A stretch of DNA of 64,000 nucleotides from Hexactinellida sp. DTS-2022 (taxonomy: Eukaryota; Porifera; Hexactinellida). Shown one piece after another: positions 11,878 through 23,515 of this stretch (within the stretch, counting starts at the first letter, position 1; each line of letters begins with the position of its first letter). Both the position numbers and the translations under genes were made by a program. The stretch is from NCBI GenBank assembly GCA_028753945.1, contig JAPNXP010000010.1:1367042-1431041 (forward strand), given 5' to 3'. The notes under the pieces were generated by a model. The model did no database searches, was not told the DNA's origin, and saw nothing but the letters and a program-made list of their open reading frames with translations.

Positions 11878-14165
11878 CAGGGTTGGCAGGTTTTGTCCAT
11901 GTGGTAAAAACCATAGTGGTAAAAACCGTCCTGTCCAAAACCTCCTGACTGGTCAAAACTGGTAAAAACCTAATTGTTATACTCGTGCTGAGTCATGCAT
12001 ATTACTTGTATATTTAATAAGTTGTAACTTGTATATATGTATATAATAAATATGCTGAATAAATACTAGTTGAAATGATATAGATGAAAAATATGACAGT
12101 AAATTGATGTTTAATTAACCTTTATTCTTGTTCCCAATCTAATTCTTGACATCCTCTCAATTCTCTGTAACAAGCTACTAATTTGCTGGTTTTGTCGATT
12201 CACAATCTGTTCCTTAGTTGGGTTTGAATTAAACCAAAATTCGAGAAAATCCTTTCAATACTTGCTGAACTTGACGGTAAGATTAACAAATTGATAGCTA
12301 TATCGCAAAGCTCATGAGCTACTAAGTTTTTCGATGTTTTAATGGTCTTCCACCACGTTACCGGATCTAATGCATCTGTACATTCAAATATAGATGCGGG
12401 AAATGGTGCTGCCTTTGCCTGAAATTGATTAAGTTGCGGCAAAAGAGAAGCATTTAGTAGAATAAGCAAACCCCTCGCTTCTTCCTGTTGTTCACATGAA
12501 AGCCTCTGTCCCATGTACTTTGGATTGACCATGTTGGCTAGTAAGTGAGTAGGTGTAATTGCTTGTTTGAATCGTTGCTGAATTTTGCTTTGATGACATT
12601 TCAGCTCGTCTAACTGGAGTAATTTCATCCATTCTTCGCAGAGTCTGCAATATTAGACTTTTCTCCTTGTAACCTGTCCAAAGATATTGAAATCGGTTTA
12701 AGTTGGTCATAAAGATTTTTAGCCTCACGATAAAGGCCAACGTTGTTTATTAGGTTTACAATAGACAAGTCGATAACATCTCCATGTTGTGCCAGAATGT
12801 TTCAAAAGGAAAGGCCTATTTGTTAGGTATGTCTTGATACACTCCAATTGACTATTCCACAGTGTCACAACTGGTAATTGAGGCTTAAGAGATCCTTTTT
12901 GTGCCGATAGGAGGGATCCAGGATTGTGATGAATGCGAAAATATTTATTTATCTCTGTAATACGAGAAATAATTTGCGAAGGGGTGATATCCTTCCCCAA
13001 CAGGTTCAATAAATGAGAAGCACAGCCGTATACTGAAAGTGAGCTTTCAAGTAATTTCAAATTGGAGCGCATTGACTGCATTTTGGGTTCATTGTCAGTA
13101 ACGACAGCAACAACTTTACACCCAAATTTATCAGTTGCTTCTTTCGTCGCTTCGATAGCTAAAGAAGTACAATAGGTAGCAGTTTTCTTGTTTGATCCAG
13201 TGTCAACAGAATTCAGAAAATAAGATCTTTCTCCTGTATGCACATAATGGGCAATTACAGGGGAGTTGTGTATGTCACTCCACCCATCCTGTACTAGAGT
13301 AACATCCTTGCCTTCCAGAGCTGAAGCAGTCATGGTGGTTACTTCATTAAATATCTTGTCAAGAAGACCTCCAGCTAGACTTTTCCTTGTAGGCGGTGTA
13401 TAACCAGGTCTGAGCATAGAAATTGTCTCTTTGAATACGTCATTCTCAGCGAGGCTAAAAGGAAGATTACACGCATAGAATAAGCGAGCAATTTGATCGT
13501 CGAGAATTTCTTTCTGGTGAGAGTTGGTCTTTATTGTGAAGTCATTCAACTTCGGCTGGATGACATTATGACATAAACGTTTTTCAGGTGGCTTAGTTGA
13601 ATCACTACTGTTAATCGGTATTATAATTTCAGGAAGATCTCTAGGAAAATTATGTTGTTGTTCGCTTTGAGAACATTTTTCAAGATGAGTTCTAAGCCTT
13701 CCAGCCATGGCACTGATCATAGCACTACATTTTATACACTTAGCTCATATTTTTCCACCATCTTCAACTTTGATGTAAAATTTCCATACTGAATCAATGG
13801 CCCTTCCTCCTTGTGCCATTTCAAATTGGTCAATTTAAGTAAGTGAGTTATACAAATCTGCACGATAGTATTCAAATTATATAATATCACAAATGCTTTG
13901 GTAATTATCCCCCCTTATAAAGTACATATGTTATACGAATACTTTAGTACTAATTTATTAGTATTTAATTGGTTGAAGCCCGGTGAAACCACACATTTTA
14001 TGATTACTTTACTGTTCCATTGTAAACTAGTGTCAATAGTTATAACCAAATCGAAATAATATATCTTAGTTTTATACGTTTTCTTATTATTCAAGGATAT
14101 AGTATTGACCAGTATTTACCGGTAAAACCTGGTTTTTCCAACTGTCCGTCCAAAACCCAACCCTG
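11878..14165 (-). mobile_element. hAT DNA transposon, decayed
   Basis: About 2.29 kb. Ends CAGGGTTGGCAGGTTTTG and CAAAACCCAACCCTG; the flanks share TTTCTCG (11871-11877 and 14169-14175), a near-standard hAT target duplication if the right end carries three extra bases. GTCCAAAAC and GGTAAAAACC motifs recur near both ends. It encodes a BED-finger hAT transposase on the minus strand, now broken, and is non-functional by itself. Confidence 0.85.
12200..13819 (-). pseudogene. hAT transposase with BED zinc finger
   Basis: Start taken at the ATG at 13819, 33 codons upstream of the longest open block. The N-terminus is a BED finger: VWKF, then AKCIKC, then RLRTHLEKC. One in-frame TGA sits where the family usually has W just before AKCIKC. 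The RNase H-like core shows DGWSD, then VVTDNEP, then the CASHLLNLL block; the C-terminal hATC dimerisation region shows SSSASIERIFSNFG with the expected E. Two frame changes are visible, near 12797 and near 12645. Family function is cut-and-paste transposition in the nucleus; with these three lesions this copy should be inactive. Confidence 0.88.
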
Positions 14166-14175
14166 AACTTTCTCG

Positions 14176-15918
14176 ATTAATCAAGTTAAACAACGAATTT
14201 GCTGAATAATCATTTATCTGGGATCTCGTGGCCCAATAAACCGAATAAGCTGATACAAATCGGTTAATGCTACAGCAGAAAAGGGAATTGTCGATTGGTA
14301 CCGCGGTGAAGGCATTTAGGAATTCTTGAAAATTTCATAATTAGAAAAAATAAAAATTATTTTCCATTTTTTAATGAATTATATAACTTAGATAGTGAAT
14401 TAGTGATTACCAAATGAAAACAAAAGAATTCCAATTACTATGTACGTATATGCTTTCATTTTTGAAATATTTATTCTAATTCAAAGGTACAAGGACAACA
14501 TAAGTGTAATATCCTTATGAGGATGATATTTCATTGCAGCTCCGGTGGGGGGGGGGTCTCACCCGAAAAAGTGGGGGCAAGCCCCCCCGCCCCCCGTAGC
14601 GGCGCCACTGACTGTCATGTGGAAAAATAACAAGCGAACAGCAACAACTTTACATTATAGATATGGTTTATCAAAATAAAAAAAAATAGATATCTTATAT
14701 ATTAAATCACAATGATTTTTTTTTTTGTTTGTTTGTTCAGAATTGATTGAGGAACTGGTAAGAGCTACAGGCTTGAAATTTGGCAGGAGGGTGGGAAATA
14801 GTGTATCTAGAAACAAGTTCTAATATCTAAGAAAAATATTTACATCTTCCCTCTCAAAAGGTGACAAAAAACTTTAGCCTATTTAGCCTATTAAATTCGA
14901 GGGTTTTCCAGTATGGATTAGCAGCTAGCATTCAATTCGTATAAAAGGATTTTAGTGTCTCTATCAATTGTTAAGTGTGCATTATAGAATGCCTATCTGA
15001 GACTTTGATTTAATTGGTCGAGAGGAAGTTCATTCATCCAATCAGTCAATGTGTTCCGTGTGTCTACCCATACATTTCTATCATTCCATTGTGTCTATTT
15101 GATTATTACCAATCAATTCAATAACTTCTCCACAGCCCAAAGTTAGGGGTCCACAGAGTTGTACAGTTCCTTAGTGATATTTAATTAATTTTCTATTTGG
15201 AGTTGGTATATTATTATACACGAACATGCGTTAATATCTAGAAAATTGTCAGTTCTAATTAGCATAAATATTCAACAATCAGGCGCTGATTAGTATTTCC
15301 CAATTTATTTTTTAAGTCCTTATACGTATATACCTATGGCTAGGGCTCACGGATATATAGACGCTTAGGGGGGCACAGCCCTACTCTGAATCAATAGCAT
15401 TACTGTTATGTGGGTCACTAGCGGTAAACTAAATATTACCCATATGATTCCCCGTAATATAATCGACCTGTGTATAGGGCCTTTGACATTTTTTTATAGG
15501 CGACTAAATTCAGTTTGAGCTCAATCATACATTACTCAATTTGCATTAAGTCTATTGGAGTATGTATATAAATACAACCGGCATTGATTTGAAAAGGCAT
15601 GTGTTAGAATACAAGCGAGGGCCGCAGGCTCGAGTGCAAGTTGTAAGAACGCGCGTAGCGCGGACCAGCAGCTTGTATATAATAATTTTTCCATATAAAA
15701 TTTCCGGAAATTTGGCAATTTTTTAGAAATTTCCTAGGAAATTTTCCGACCTTACAACACTAGTTTGATTTACATCAATGATATAAATCAAATTAAAGAT
15801 AATTCCATAGAGTTTCAATAATAATTAATACAATTCTACGCATACATCCACTTCCTTAAGATATTAAAGTAGGACCTGTCTAGTTTAGGGGTTTAAGCCC
15901 ATTTATAATGATCTCTAT
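14176..15918. other. No gene; short low-complexity pieces
   Basis: 14540-14613 has a G run then C runs ending GTAGCGGCGCCACTG, like the right end of small hAT-type elements elsewhere, but I cannot place its left end. From about 14705 the block TTTGTTTGTTTGTTCAGAAT followed by TTGATTGAGGAACTGG resembles the start of the Helitron-like family at 52394. Nothing else is supportable. Confidence 0.35.
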
Positions 15919-15992
15919 AGTAGGGTTTTTTAAGGTTGAGACCTTGGTGCAACTCAGCGCGGCCTTGGTGTAACTCAACACTGCATCGGCCT
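15919..15992 (-). repeat. Partial copy of the 30562 MITE
   Basis: GTTTTTTAAGGTTGAGACC, then CCTTGGTGTAACTCAACACT, matches the reverse complement of about 30640-30715. Only one end is present and no target duplication is visible. Confidence 0.6.
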
Positions 15993-16015
15993 TTTTATGA
16001 GATAATTAACTCGTA

Positions 16016-16571
16016 TACCGTATATGGTATGAGCTTATAAACTCAAAAAATATTAAAGTTAGGCATACGTATAAAATGTACTATCTATGAATAGGAAGTC
16101 ACCTATAGCGGACAGATTAGCACTAGTCTAGTTTCATAACATTTATAGTTTTGGAGTTATGACTCATTTTAGGAAATATACTTTTGCCTCACAACCGAGG
16201 AATGTGTCAACATTCCATTTATAATTTCGATATATTTTATCTAACTAGATCTGGGTATCACTATGTACCAATGTTGAACATTTATAAAGCGTTTAACTGT
16301 GTTAAAAGCAGGCTTTAAAAACATGATAATTCGCGCGAAAATTGACGATTACACCATCAGATGATGACATATTACAATTTTGAAAGGAGCTATGTATACC
16401 TTGATATCATGTTCGGATGTTCCCATATAGTTACAAGTTATATTTCAGGTCTACCATTACTAATAATCGAGATAAAAAAGTACCCTCTATTTTACAATGG
16501 ACTTCGAACTCATCCATGGTCCAATTTTAAAAGTAGTGAATGGGCCTTATATAACGAAGGTCACGACTAAC
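16016..16571 (+). repeat. Dispersed repeat R1, copy 2
   Basis: Matches about 43640-44165 in the same orientation and 345-870 in reverse: GAGTTATGACTCATTTTAGG near 16150, AACCGAGGAATGTGTCAACA near 16192, TCAGATGATGACATATTACA near 16357, and ATATAACGAAGGTCACGAC at the right end. Confidence 0.65.
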
Positions 16572-16755
16572 CCTATATTTTTATTTATTTATATAAAATA
16601 AAAAACTCTCAATCAACTGATGATTTACAAATATCCCTCGGTTAATCGAGATTTTATCTCCCAATTAAGCGATGATTCTATAATTTAAAAAATCCGTTTC
16701 CCATCAGCTTGTGCCTATTAAGCGGCTTCTACTGTTGTATTGTCTTAATTAACAA

Positions 16756-16937
16756 CTAGCGCGCTTCGCTTGCTAGGTCGCTTCGCGGCAGAACAAAACC
16801 ACACACCAACCGCGTCGCGGTTGGTGTGTGGTTTATATACTCCTAATATTGATTATAAAGCGTAAATAGGCCTAAAATAGAAGAATTTAACAATTTGAAA
16901 TTTAGTGATTACGTCATCATGTGATAATGAGTAAGCA
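16756..16937 (-). mobile_element. Helitron-like copy, 3' end only
   Basis: Reverse-strand 3' end CGCGCTAG at 16756 is followed by T on its own strand. Behind it are the CGCTTCGCGG/CCGCGAAGCG stem and the palindrome ACCACACACCAACCGC with its complement. The body matches the 3' third of 52394-52894 and is cut off at about 16937 by the foldback element next to it. Confidence 0.6.
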
Positions 16938-16939
16938 TA

Positions 16940-17039
16940 CACGTTTTTTTTAATAAGGAACTCCAGGCTGAGAATTGGCAAAAAAATAAGAAACTTCAGC
17001 CTGAAGTGTGAATTAGGGTTCCTTATTTTTTAAAACGTG
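16940..17039. mobile_element. ~100-bp foldback MITE, TA flanks
   Basis: Ends CACGTTTTTTTTAATAAGGA and CCTTATTTTTTAAAACGTG, with TA on each side. Inside, CAGGCTGA pairs with TCAGCCTG. It lies between a truncated Helitron-like copy and the Harbinger element. Confidence 0.65.
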
Positions 17040-17383
17040 TATTGGTGATCAGGGGCCTTATTCACTAAACTTCTTAAACTTAAACTTAAGCGTAAACTTA
17101 AACTTAAACTCAAAGTTAATCTTAAACTTAAACTTAAACTTAACTTAAACTTAAACTTAACTTAAACTTGGAAACTAGTATAGAACTAAATATATAAACT
17201 ACGTCTATCAACATACAATAAACAACTATCAATTCTTTCTTTTATGGCACTCGCTTTTCTACTTGATCTCGATCTTTCACAAAGTTAGTCACGACAGAGA
17301 GTATCTCGTGATAAGCTCAACCCAATTGATGTTTATAATGATACAGAATACAGAATTTATCGCGCGTTAGATTTACTAAATAT

Positions 17384-18678
17384 ATGTTCGCTCAGCTGCA
17401 AGAAAAAGTTGTAACGTTCCTTCATCGATCAACTATTCGATCACATTCCATTCCAGCTCCCACACAATTAGCTGTCACATTACAATTTCTCGCCACCGGT
17501 TCATTTCAAACGGTTGTCGCAACTTCACATGGGATATCCCAGCCTTCTGTTTCCCGATGTATCCGTACAGTGACAGATGCACTATGTTTTTTTTCCCGAG
17601 ATTATATAGTTTTCCCAAATCAAACAGATCAATTACGAATACAGAAAAATTCTTGGAATTAAATGGCTTTCCACTTGTACTCGGATGTATTGACGGCACA
17701 CATGTACCTATTTTAGCACCTCCCTATAACGAAGATCTATTTGTCAACAGGAAAAACTTTCACTCCATCAATGTCCAAGCAATATGCGATACCGATTTAA
17801 AATTTATTGATATTGTCGCCAAATGGCCTGGGTGCACTCATGATGCCTTTATTTGGAGGCAGTCTGGTATCAATCGAAGGATTGCTAGTGGAGATATACC
17901 CACTGTCAAAGGATGGTTCCTCGGCGAAAGTGGGTATCCACCACGGCCTAACCTCCTTACACCAATAATTTCTCCAATCACGCCAGGGGAGAGGCGCTAT
18001 AATATAGCTTTTCTGAAATCTCGAAAAACTATTGAATGCGCTTTTGGGGTTTGGAAGAGTAGATGGCGATCTATGGACAAAACTGGAGGGACTCTCTGTT
18101 ACATCCCGGAGAGAGTTTGTCGATTAGTAGTAGCTACAATGGTGCTGCATAATGTTTGCATCGATCATAGGCAGTGTTTGCCAGAAAAGACCACCCCGGA
18201 AAAAACCGGTTTTTTCCACCCCGGAAAAGGGCAGTAAATTTGGAAAAACCCACTTATGACCATATATGGCAACAATATAGGCCCATTTATGGTCAGCTTC
18301 TATATGCAAGAGACAGATATTATAAAGAGATTCTACACTTCTAGTGCCAACGATTGTTAAATTTAGGACTTTTGAGAGTGGATCCCTAATGTTATACAAA
18401 GGTTAGTGGATTAACCACTAAATACACCGAAATACGTATATTAATTACGCGTAGGCCAGTCAATAGAAAAAGGCAGAAAAGTCCAGAAAAGGGCGGTTTT
18501 TTCCGGAAAAAACCGGTTTTTTCCACCTGCCCCGGTCTATTCTAGAAAAGGGCGGTTTTTTCCGAACACTGATCATAGGCTACAATGGCAGATAGATACA
18601 ATCGAGCAAGAAGATCCTATTGTAGAAGATACTATTGCAGAAGATAGTTATCCGGGTGGTATATACATCAACAACTAA
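17384..18678 (+). pseudogene. PIF/Harbinger DDE_Tnp_4 transposase
   Basis: N-terminal helix-turn-helix part reads SHGISQPSVSRCIRTVTDAL. The catalytic part shows GCIDGTH (first D), WPGCTHDAFIW, then GESGYPP and IECAFGVWKSRW (E). Most family members have GDSGYP, so the second catalytic aspartate is glutamate here. The frame changes once near 17590-17640, and coding similarity upstream of 17384 (a DVYNDTEYRIYRALDLL block) lies in yet another frame. The last exon is split by the MITE at 18172; across it the protein continues to a stop at 18678, ending DSYPGGIYINN. Nuclear cut-and-paste transposase; this copy is inactive by inspection. Confidence 0.88.
18172..18571. mobile_element. hAT-type MITE nested in Harbinger transposase
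   Basis: 400 bp with short ends CAGTGTT and AACACTG and a perfect 8-bp target duplication ATCATAGG (18164-18171 and 18572-18579). Both ends carry repeated GGAAAAAACCGGTTTTTTCC palindromes. Removing it restores the reading frame at CIDHR followed by LQWQ. Confidence 0.92.
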
Positions 18679-18716
18679 TGGAAGTATATAGTATAAACAT
18701 TAAGATTATAAATTAA

Positions 18717-19504
18717 TCATAGTTTGAAAATGATGAGGGTGCGAGGGTGCGGAGGAACAAAGGAGTGAAAATACCCGTGAGGATTAGGGGGAGGTGGTAG
18801 TGTGGAAGGAGCAGTTTGAAAAGGTGGTAAAGTAGGCTGTATTTGGCTAAAATTGTTGGAGAACATCCTATTTTGATTAGATACTACAGCTTCTAAGAGA
18901 TCCACCACTCGATCCAACTTGATATCTATACTTTTCAACACAACCAGCTTCTCCTGTTCACTTTGCAAAATAACATTCTTTACCGAGTGAGTTAAAGCAA
19001 CATCATCGTCGAAGAATTTTCTTTTTCGACGTGGTTTGATGTCTCTATCTGTTGCACTGCCGATGGACATCTCAGATTCACTCAATGGACTGATTGGCGA
19101 TAAAAGGGAAAGATCAATGCCTGATGCCACACAGACGAAAAGTTCCTTCCCCTTAATACTTTTCATCTTAAGCTCCATTTCAGATAAATTTCCTTCAGGG
19201 GACCCACCTCCTGTTTTACGGATGGAGGACAAATGTCGCTTATAATCGGCTTGTGTTTTGCCAAGATGTTAGACCACTTCTTAGATACATCATCTTTGGT
19301 CCTAACTGTTCCATGAGCCTGTGTAAGCTTTTGGGCGATATCTTCCCAGATGTTAACTTTCTCTTCACTGGTGAGAGAAGAACTTAGAGCACCGAAGAGA
19401 TTAGGCTTATTCTCTTGAACTATGTCAATTAGTAATGCTATCTCCTCGGCGGAAAATTCTTGGCACGAATTTTCAAAGACATCGGAAGTGACAGAATGCA
19501 ACAA
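18717..19504 (-). pseudogene. Harbinger accessory Myb/SANT-like protein
   Basis: The N-terminal block (MLHSVTSDVFENSCQEFSAE) leads into a trihelix/Myb-like DNA-binding region with WEDIAQKL and KKWSNILAK. A one-base loss in an A run near 19255 shifts the frame, and the second block continues with SIRKTGGGSPEG, a basic KPRRKRKFFDDD stretch and a C-terminal coiled segment (LVVLKSIDIKLDRVVDLLEA) with a proline-rich tail. In this family the partner binds the transposon ends and helps nuclear import of the transposase. Divergent orientation to the transposase is typical. Confidence 0.82.
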
Positions 19505-20039
19505 TTATTGTAAGTTGGGATAAAATTATTTACTCTTTAGCATCGAAAATTAATTATTTATAGATTTGCCATTTCAGGATTCAAATCTTGTCATCATGAC
19601 GAAGTATTGCGATTGATTGCAAAACAATAATATCGCAATATCCACGCAATTATACATGTATTATTAATAATCCTAGTCCAACCATGATTTTAAAATAATT
19701 ATGTAGAAGTCACTTCATTATATTCATATTTTAAGTGTATACTATGTTGGGAGATAGTACGAATTGTTACAAAGCTCTAAAATTATATTTATTGATGCCA
19801 TCATATCAAAAAGGAGCGAATAATCAAGTTAAGTCTGCTTCGGACTGGACTTAACTTTTGCTAAGTTTTTACAGTAAAACTAAGCATAAACTTAGTTTAA
19901 GTTTAAGTTTAAGCAAAAGCTAAGTTTAAGACGAAAACTTAAACTTAGTTTAAACTTAGTTTTGTAGCAAAAACTAAGTTTTTTCTTAGTTTAAGTTTAA
20001 GTTTAAGTTTAAGAAGTTTAGTGAATAACCCCCCAGGTG

Positions 20040-20827
20040 CATAGCCTACTATAAATACAGCTAGATATGCTAGCCTAAACTAACAAAATATAGTAGTCCG
20101 ATTTTGTAATTTTATTCTAAGCTAAACAATGCTTCCTATTGGCATAATTGCATTGTGTATGGGGTAATAAACCATTGCGAGTCCAATGGAACCACTTTTG
20201 AGAATCTCAGAATTGTGGTTAAGCTGTTTAGGCGCCATTTAACGATGACTGTAACAATTTATGGTGAAATGAAAAAATTCAAATACGTATCATAAATTTC
20301 ATTTTCTTCTTACTTTATAATAATTATATAACAGGAATACGAAAAAGGAATATATTTCATACCCCAAAGGCTACTAAATCACAAAATGGCGACATTCTAA
20401 AATTTAAAATAAATTATAAAGCAACCACATGCTAAAATACAAGTAGTATCCGAGTTACAACTTACTATTTTCGTCCATAAAACGTATTTCATTGCTGGTT
20501 TATATATATTCATTCTCATTATATATTCGGAAAATGTATTCTAAGTATATTTAGCAAATTATTTTCATTTTCTCGTAGTTCTTTAGACTCGAATTGTATA
20601 TTTGTATATTTGAGATGTCATCGTTAAATGGCGCCTAAACAGCTTAACCACAAATCTGAGATTCTCAAAAGTGGTTCCATTGGACTCGCAATGGTTGATT
20701 ACCCCATACACAATGCAAATTATGACAATAGGAAGCATAGTTTAGCTCAGAAAAAAATTACAAAATTGGACTACTATATTTTGCTAGTTTAGGCTAGCAT
20801 ATCTAGCTGTATTTATAGTAGGCTATG
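20040..20827. mobile_element. MITE with ~210-bp terminal inverted repeats
   Basis: Ends CATAGCCTACTATAAATACA and its complement; arms of about 210 bp pair closely, including GGCGCCATTTAACGATGAC. The central ~360 bp is AT-rich and non-coding. The TIR tip resembles that of the element at 44711 (CATGGCCTACTATA). It abuts the right end of the Harbinger element within 6 bp; no clear target duplication. Confidence 0.8.
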
Positions 20828-21391
20828 GTTGGGTGTTCACCCAACACAAACCAACCCATTCGAAATATCTAATTCACAAAATTGCAAAACACATTTTTTT
20901 GACCATGTCATCATCACCTCAAGGTGTTAAGACCCACTTGTATAGGTGGTAGTGGCATAAGGACCAATTGATTAATTGAAAGTTTGTTTCTATCTGCTAT
21001 CATTTCTGAGATTAATGAAATTTAGCTAATTAGTATAAATATTTAATTAACGTATTCATAATTTAACACTAATAATATGACAGCAAAATAAATTAAATCA
21101 AATTATTTGTAATAATTATTAATTTAAATTGAATTTCACTAATATTTGAATTCAGCGAACTCGAAACCCCCGATAATCTAATTGGAACCGTTTCTATAAG
21201 TTAAACATTGAGCGAATTAATTAGAATTAAATATTCCAATGTATCCATTGTGCAAGAATATTCTAGCAGGAATAAATATAATCATATAATCTGTTGCTGT
21301 TATGGAATGTAAAATCTTATTTTTCAATTAGAAAATAGAAGCCTATACGATTTCACAAGTGGAATCAATATGATTATTGCAAGTTTTAAAA
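20828..21391 (+). repeat. B unit, partial
   Basis: Begins in the GTTGGGTGTTCACCCAAC inverted repeat and runs through TCATCATCACCTCAAGGTG, CGATAATCTAATTGGA and GAAAATAGAAGCCTA to a short AAGTTTTAAAAAATCG slot filled by hairpin H. Confidence 0.75.
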
Positions 21392-21506
21392 AATCGAAAA
21401 TTGCAGCTGTGCCGACGCATGTTCCTTTGGTGCACTATATTTTGTTGGTGGTTTATTGATAGTGCCTCCAAGGAAAATGCTGTCGGCACAGCTGCAATTT
21501 TGGATT
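21392..21506 (+). repeat. Foldback hairpin module H
   Basis: Arms TTGCAGCTGTGCCGACGCAT and complement; slightly shortened, with single-base losses mirrored in both arms. Confidence 0.8.
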
Positions 21507-22584
21507 TTGTTCGCCATGTCATCATCACTATAAAGATGTTAAATTATTTCAGAGAGGTGTTTCGGAAGGCAACGACCCTTAGAGTGGTGGAAGATTCGTT
21601 TTAGTTCACTTCATTTCAAAGATATTCATGTTTCAGTATAATATAATAAGTGATGAGTCAGCATTTATATGTGTGTGTTGGGTGATCACCCAACACCAAC
21701 CAACCCATTCGAAATATAGAATTCATAAAATTGTGAAACACATTTTTTTACGATGTAATCAATACCTCAAGGTGTCAAGACACATTCGTAGAGTGCTACA
21801 TGTGGCATAAGGATCTATTGATAAATTGGAAGTTTGTCTCTACCTTGTATAATCTCTGAGATTAATGCTATTTATCAAATCAGTATAAATAATTATTACT
21901 TTATTAATAATTTAACACCATTATTATGTATAGCAAAATAAATGAAGTACAATTATTTGCAATTATTATTAATTTGAATTTAATTTCACTATCATATTTG
22001 AATTCAGCGCACTCGATAACCCCAATAATCAAATTGGACCGTCTCTATAAGTTAAACACAGAGCGAATTAATTAGAATTAAATATGTCATGTATCCATTG
22101 TGCAAAAATATTCTAAGCAGAAGGAAATATAATGACATAAACTGTCGTTGTTAAGGAATGTAAATCTTAGTTTTCAATTAAAAAATAGAAGTCTACTCGA
22201 TCTCACAAGTTGAATCAATATAATAATCACGAGTCGAAACAATAGAATTAGATTTAACACTTTCAATTGAACTGAAGTGTTAGTAAACAAAGGAAATTTG
22301 CAACTCTATTCTGGCACTAAAGAAACCCAATTTAAAAATTCGTGCACTGTGAAAAGGTGTAGAATTTAATTATCTATCGAATGCATATAAATTAGTTATT
22401 CGCGGACTATTTATTGTTCTTTTTCTAGCATTAAACAGGTGCAAAAATGTGGCCAAAAAAATGTGACAAAAAAACGTGACCCCAGGTGCACATTTGTAAC
22501 CCATGAGACACATATCCTGAAATTTGTGCTCTTAGTTAATTAAACTCTGTTCTGTGGAGAGGATACGCGATATACGGAAGGATA
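21507..22584 (+). repeat. B unit, near complete
   Basis: Same order of blocks as 26075-27150, ending CTGTGGAGAGGATACGCG before the palindrome-module slot. About 1.08 kb. Confidence 0.8.
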
Positions 22585-22684
22585 ATAACCAAGGCAGTAA
22601 GATTAGAACTGGGCCACTATAATATAGTATAGTTGGCACAGTAAAATAATATTAAAGGGAGTAAGATTAGAACTGGGCCACTAT

Positions 22685-22804
22685 CAGACCTGGGCAGCTG
22701 GGGCTGATTACTAGTGTGTGATTACGATTACGATTACGATTACAGGAAATGTTGTAATCGATTTCAATCGATTACGATTGTAATCGTAATCAGCCCCAAG
22801 CCTG
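22685..22804. mobile_element. 120-bp hAT-type MITE in a palindrome module
   Basis: Ends CAGACCTGGGCAGCTGGGGC and GCCCCAAGCCTG, perfect 8-bp duplication GCCACTAT (22677-22684, 22805-22812). The interior is a run of ATTACG/CGTAAT repeats forming a foldback. Confidence 0.9.
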
Positions 22805-22880
22805 GCCACTATACTATAGTATAGTCGGCACAGTAATAATAACCAAAGAACTAGGATTAGAACTGAGCCACTATACTATA

Positions 22881-23049
22881 CAGGGTTGCATACAGGTTTT
22901 TAGGTCAGGGGGGGGGGCAAATGGGGTTGGTTAAAGAAATAAGGGGGCGAAGGCCATCCAACTAAGGGGGTCCGGGGGCAGCCCAGGGGGGGGCAAAAGG
23001 AAACCCAGGGGGGGGCGAAAGCCCCCCCCCGCCCCTAAATGCAGCCCTG
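22881..23049. mobile_element. G/C-run MITE with 5-bp duplication
   Basis: 169 bp, ends CAGGGTTGCAT and ATGCAGCCCTG, with long G runs and one closing C run. Flanks share CTATA when aligned to the intact module ACTATACTATAGTATAG, so the duplication is 5 bp, unlike the 8 bp of its hAT-type neighbours. Confidence 0.8.
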
Positions 23050-23515
23050 CTATAGTATAGTTGGCACAGTAACAATAGTGTAAGGTTTAATAAGTTTGAT
23101 CAATATATTTATTACAAGTTGAAACAATGGAATTTGATTTAACAGTTTCACTGAATCTTAAGTGTGAGGAAACACAGGAGATTGGCACCTCAATTATGGC
23201 ATAAACTACACACAATTGAATATTTATGATATTCCAAAAGGTGTACAATTTAATTCTCTATCCAAATATGTAAATTTGATCAAGTTCACAAGGTATGATT
23301 TCATGTTAATTAAGAGCCATAATTAGTTTAAATAGGTGTTAAAATTATTTGATCAAAAATCGTAACCCCAGGTGCAAATTAAACGGTCGTTCTGCACCTA
23401 CATGCCAAGTTTCAGCCCTCTATGTATAAAGATGTGCCCAGGGCACCGTCTACGGAGAAATAATATTAAAGGCAGTGAGATTAGAACTCGGCCACTATAC
23501 TATAGTATAGTCGGC

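Larger units (their letters stand above)
17054..20034 (+). mobile_element. PIF/Harbinger transposon with two genes
   Basis: About 2.98 kb. Terminal blocks read TTATTCACTAAACTTCTTAA on the left and its complement on the right, capped by GGGG/CCCC. Both subterminal regions are arrays of TTAAAC/GTTTAA repeats. The flanks share AGG (17051-17053 and 20035-20037), consistent with a 3-bp duplication, though G/C runs make the exact ends uncertain. It carries a DDE transposase on plus and a Myb/SANT-like gene on minus, the usual Harbinger pair. A 400-bp hAT-type MITE is nested inside the transposase. Confidence 0.9.
22585..23515 (+). repeat. Palindrome modules and A-unit 3' part, interrupted by two MITEs
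   Basis: Modules near 22610 and 22672 precede the MITE at 22685; others follow at 22805 and 22860. The last is split by the MITE at 22881. From 23080 to 23460 the right half of an A unit follows (TTACAAGTTGAAACAATGG to CACCGTCTACGGAGAAATAA), then one more palindrome module ending near 23514. Confidence 0.8.

Noticed and set aside
17054-17170. Telomere-like TTAAAC repeats
   Set aside because: Mirrored at the other end of the Harbinger element and within its TIRs, so they are subterminal transposon repeats, not telomeric DNA.
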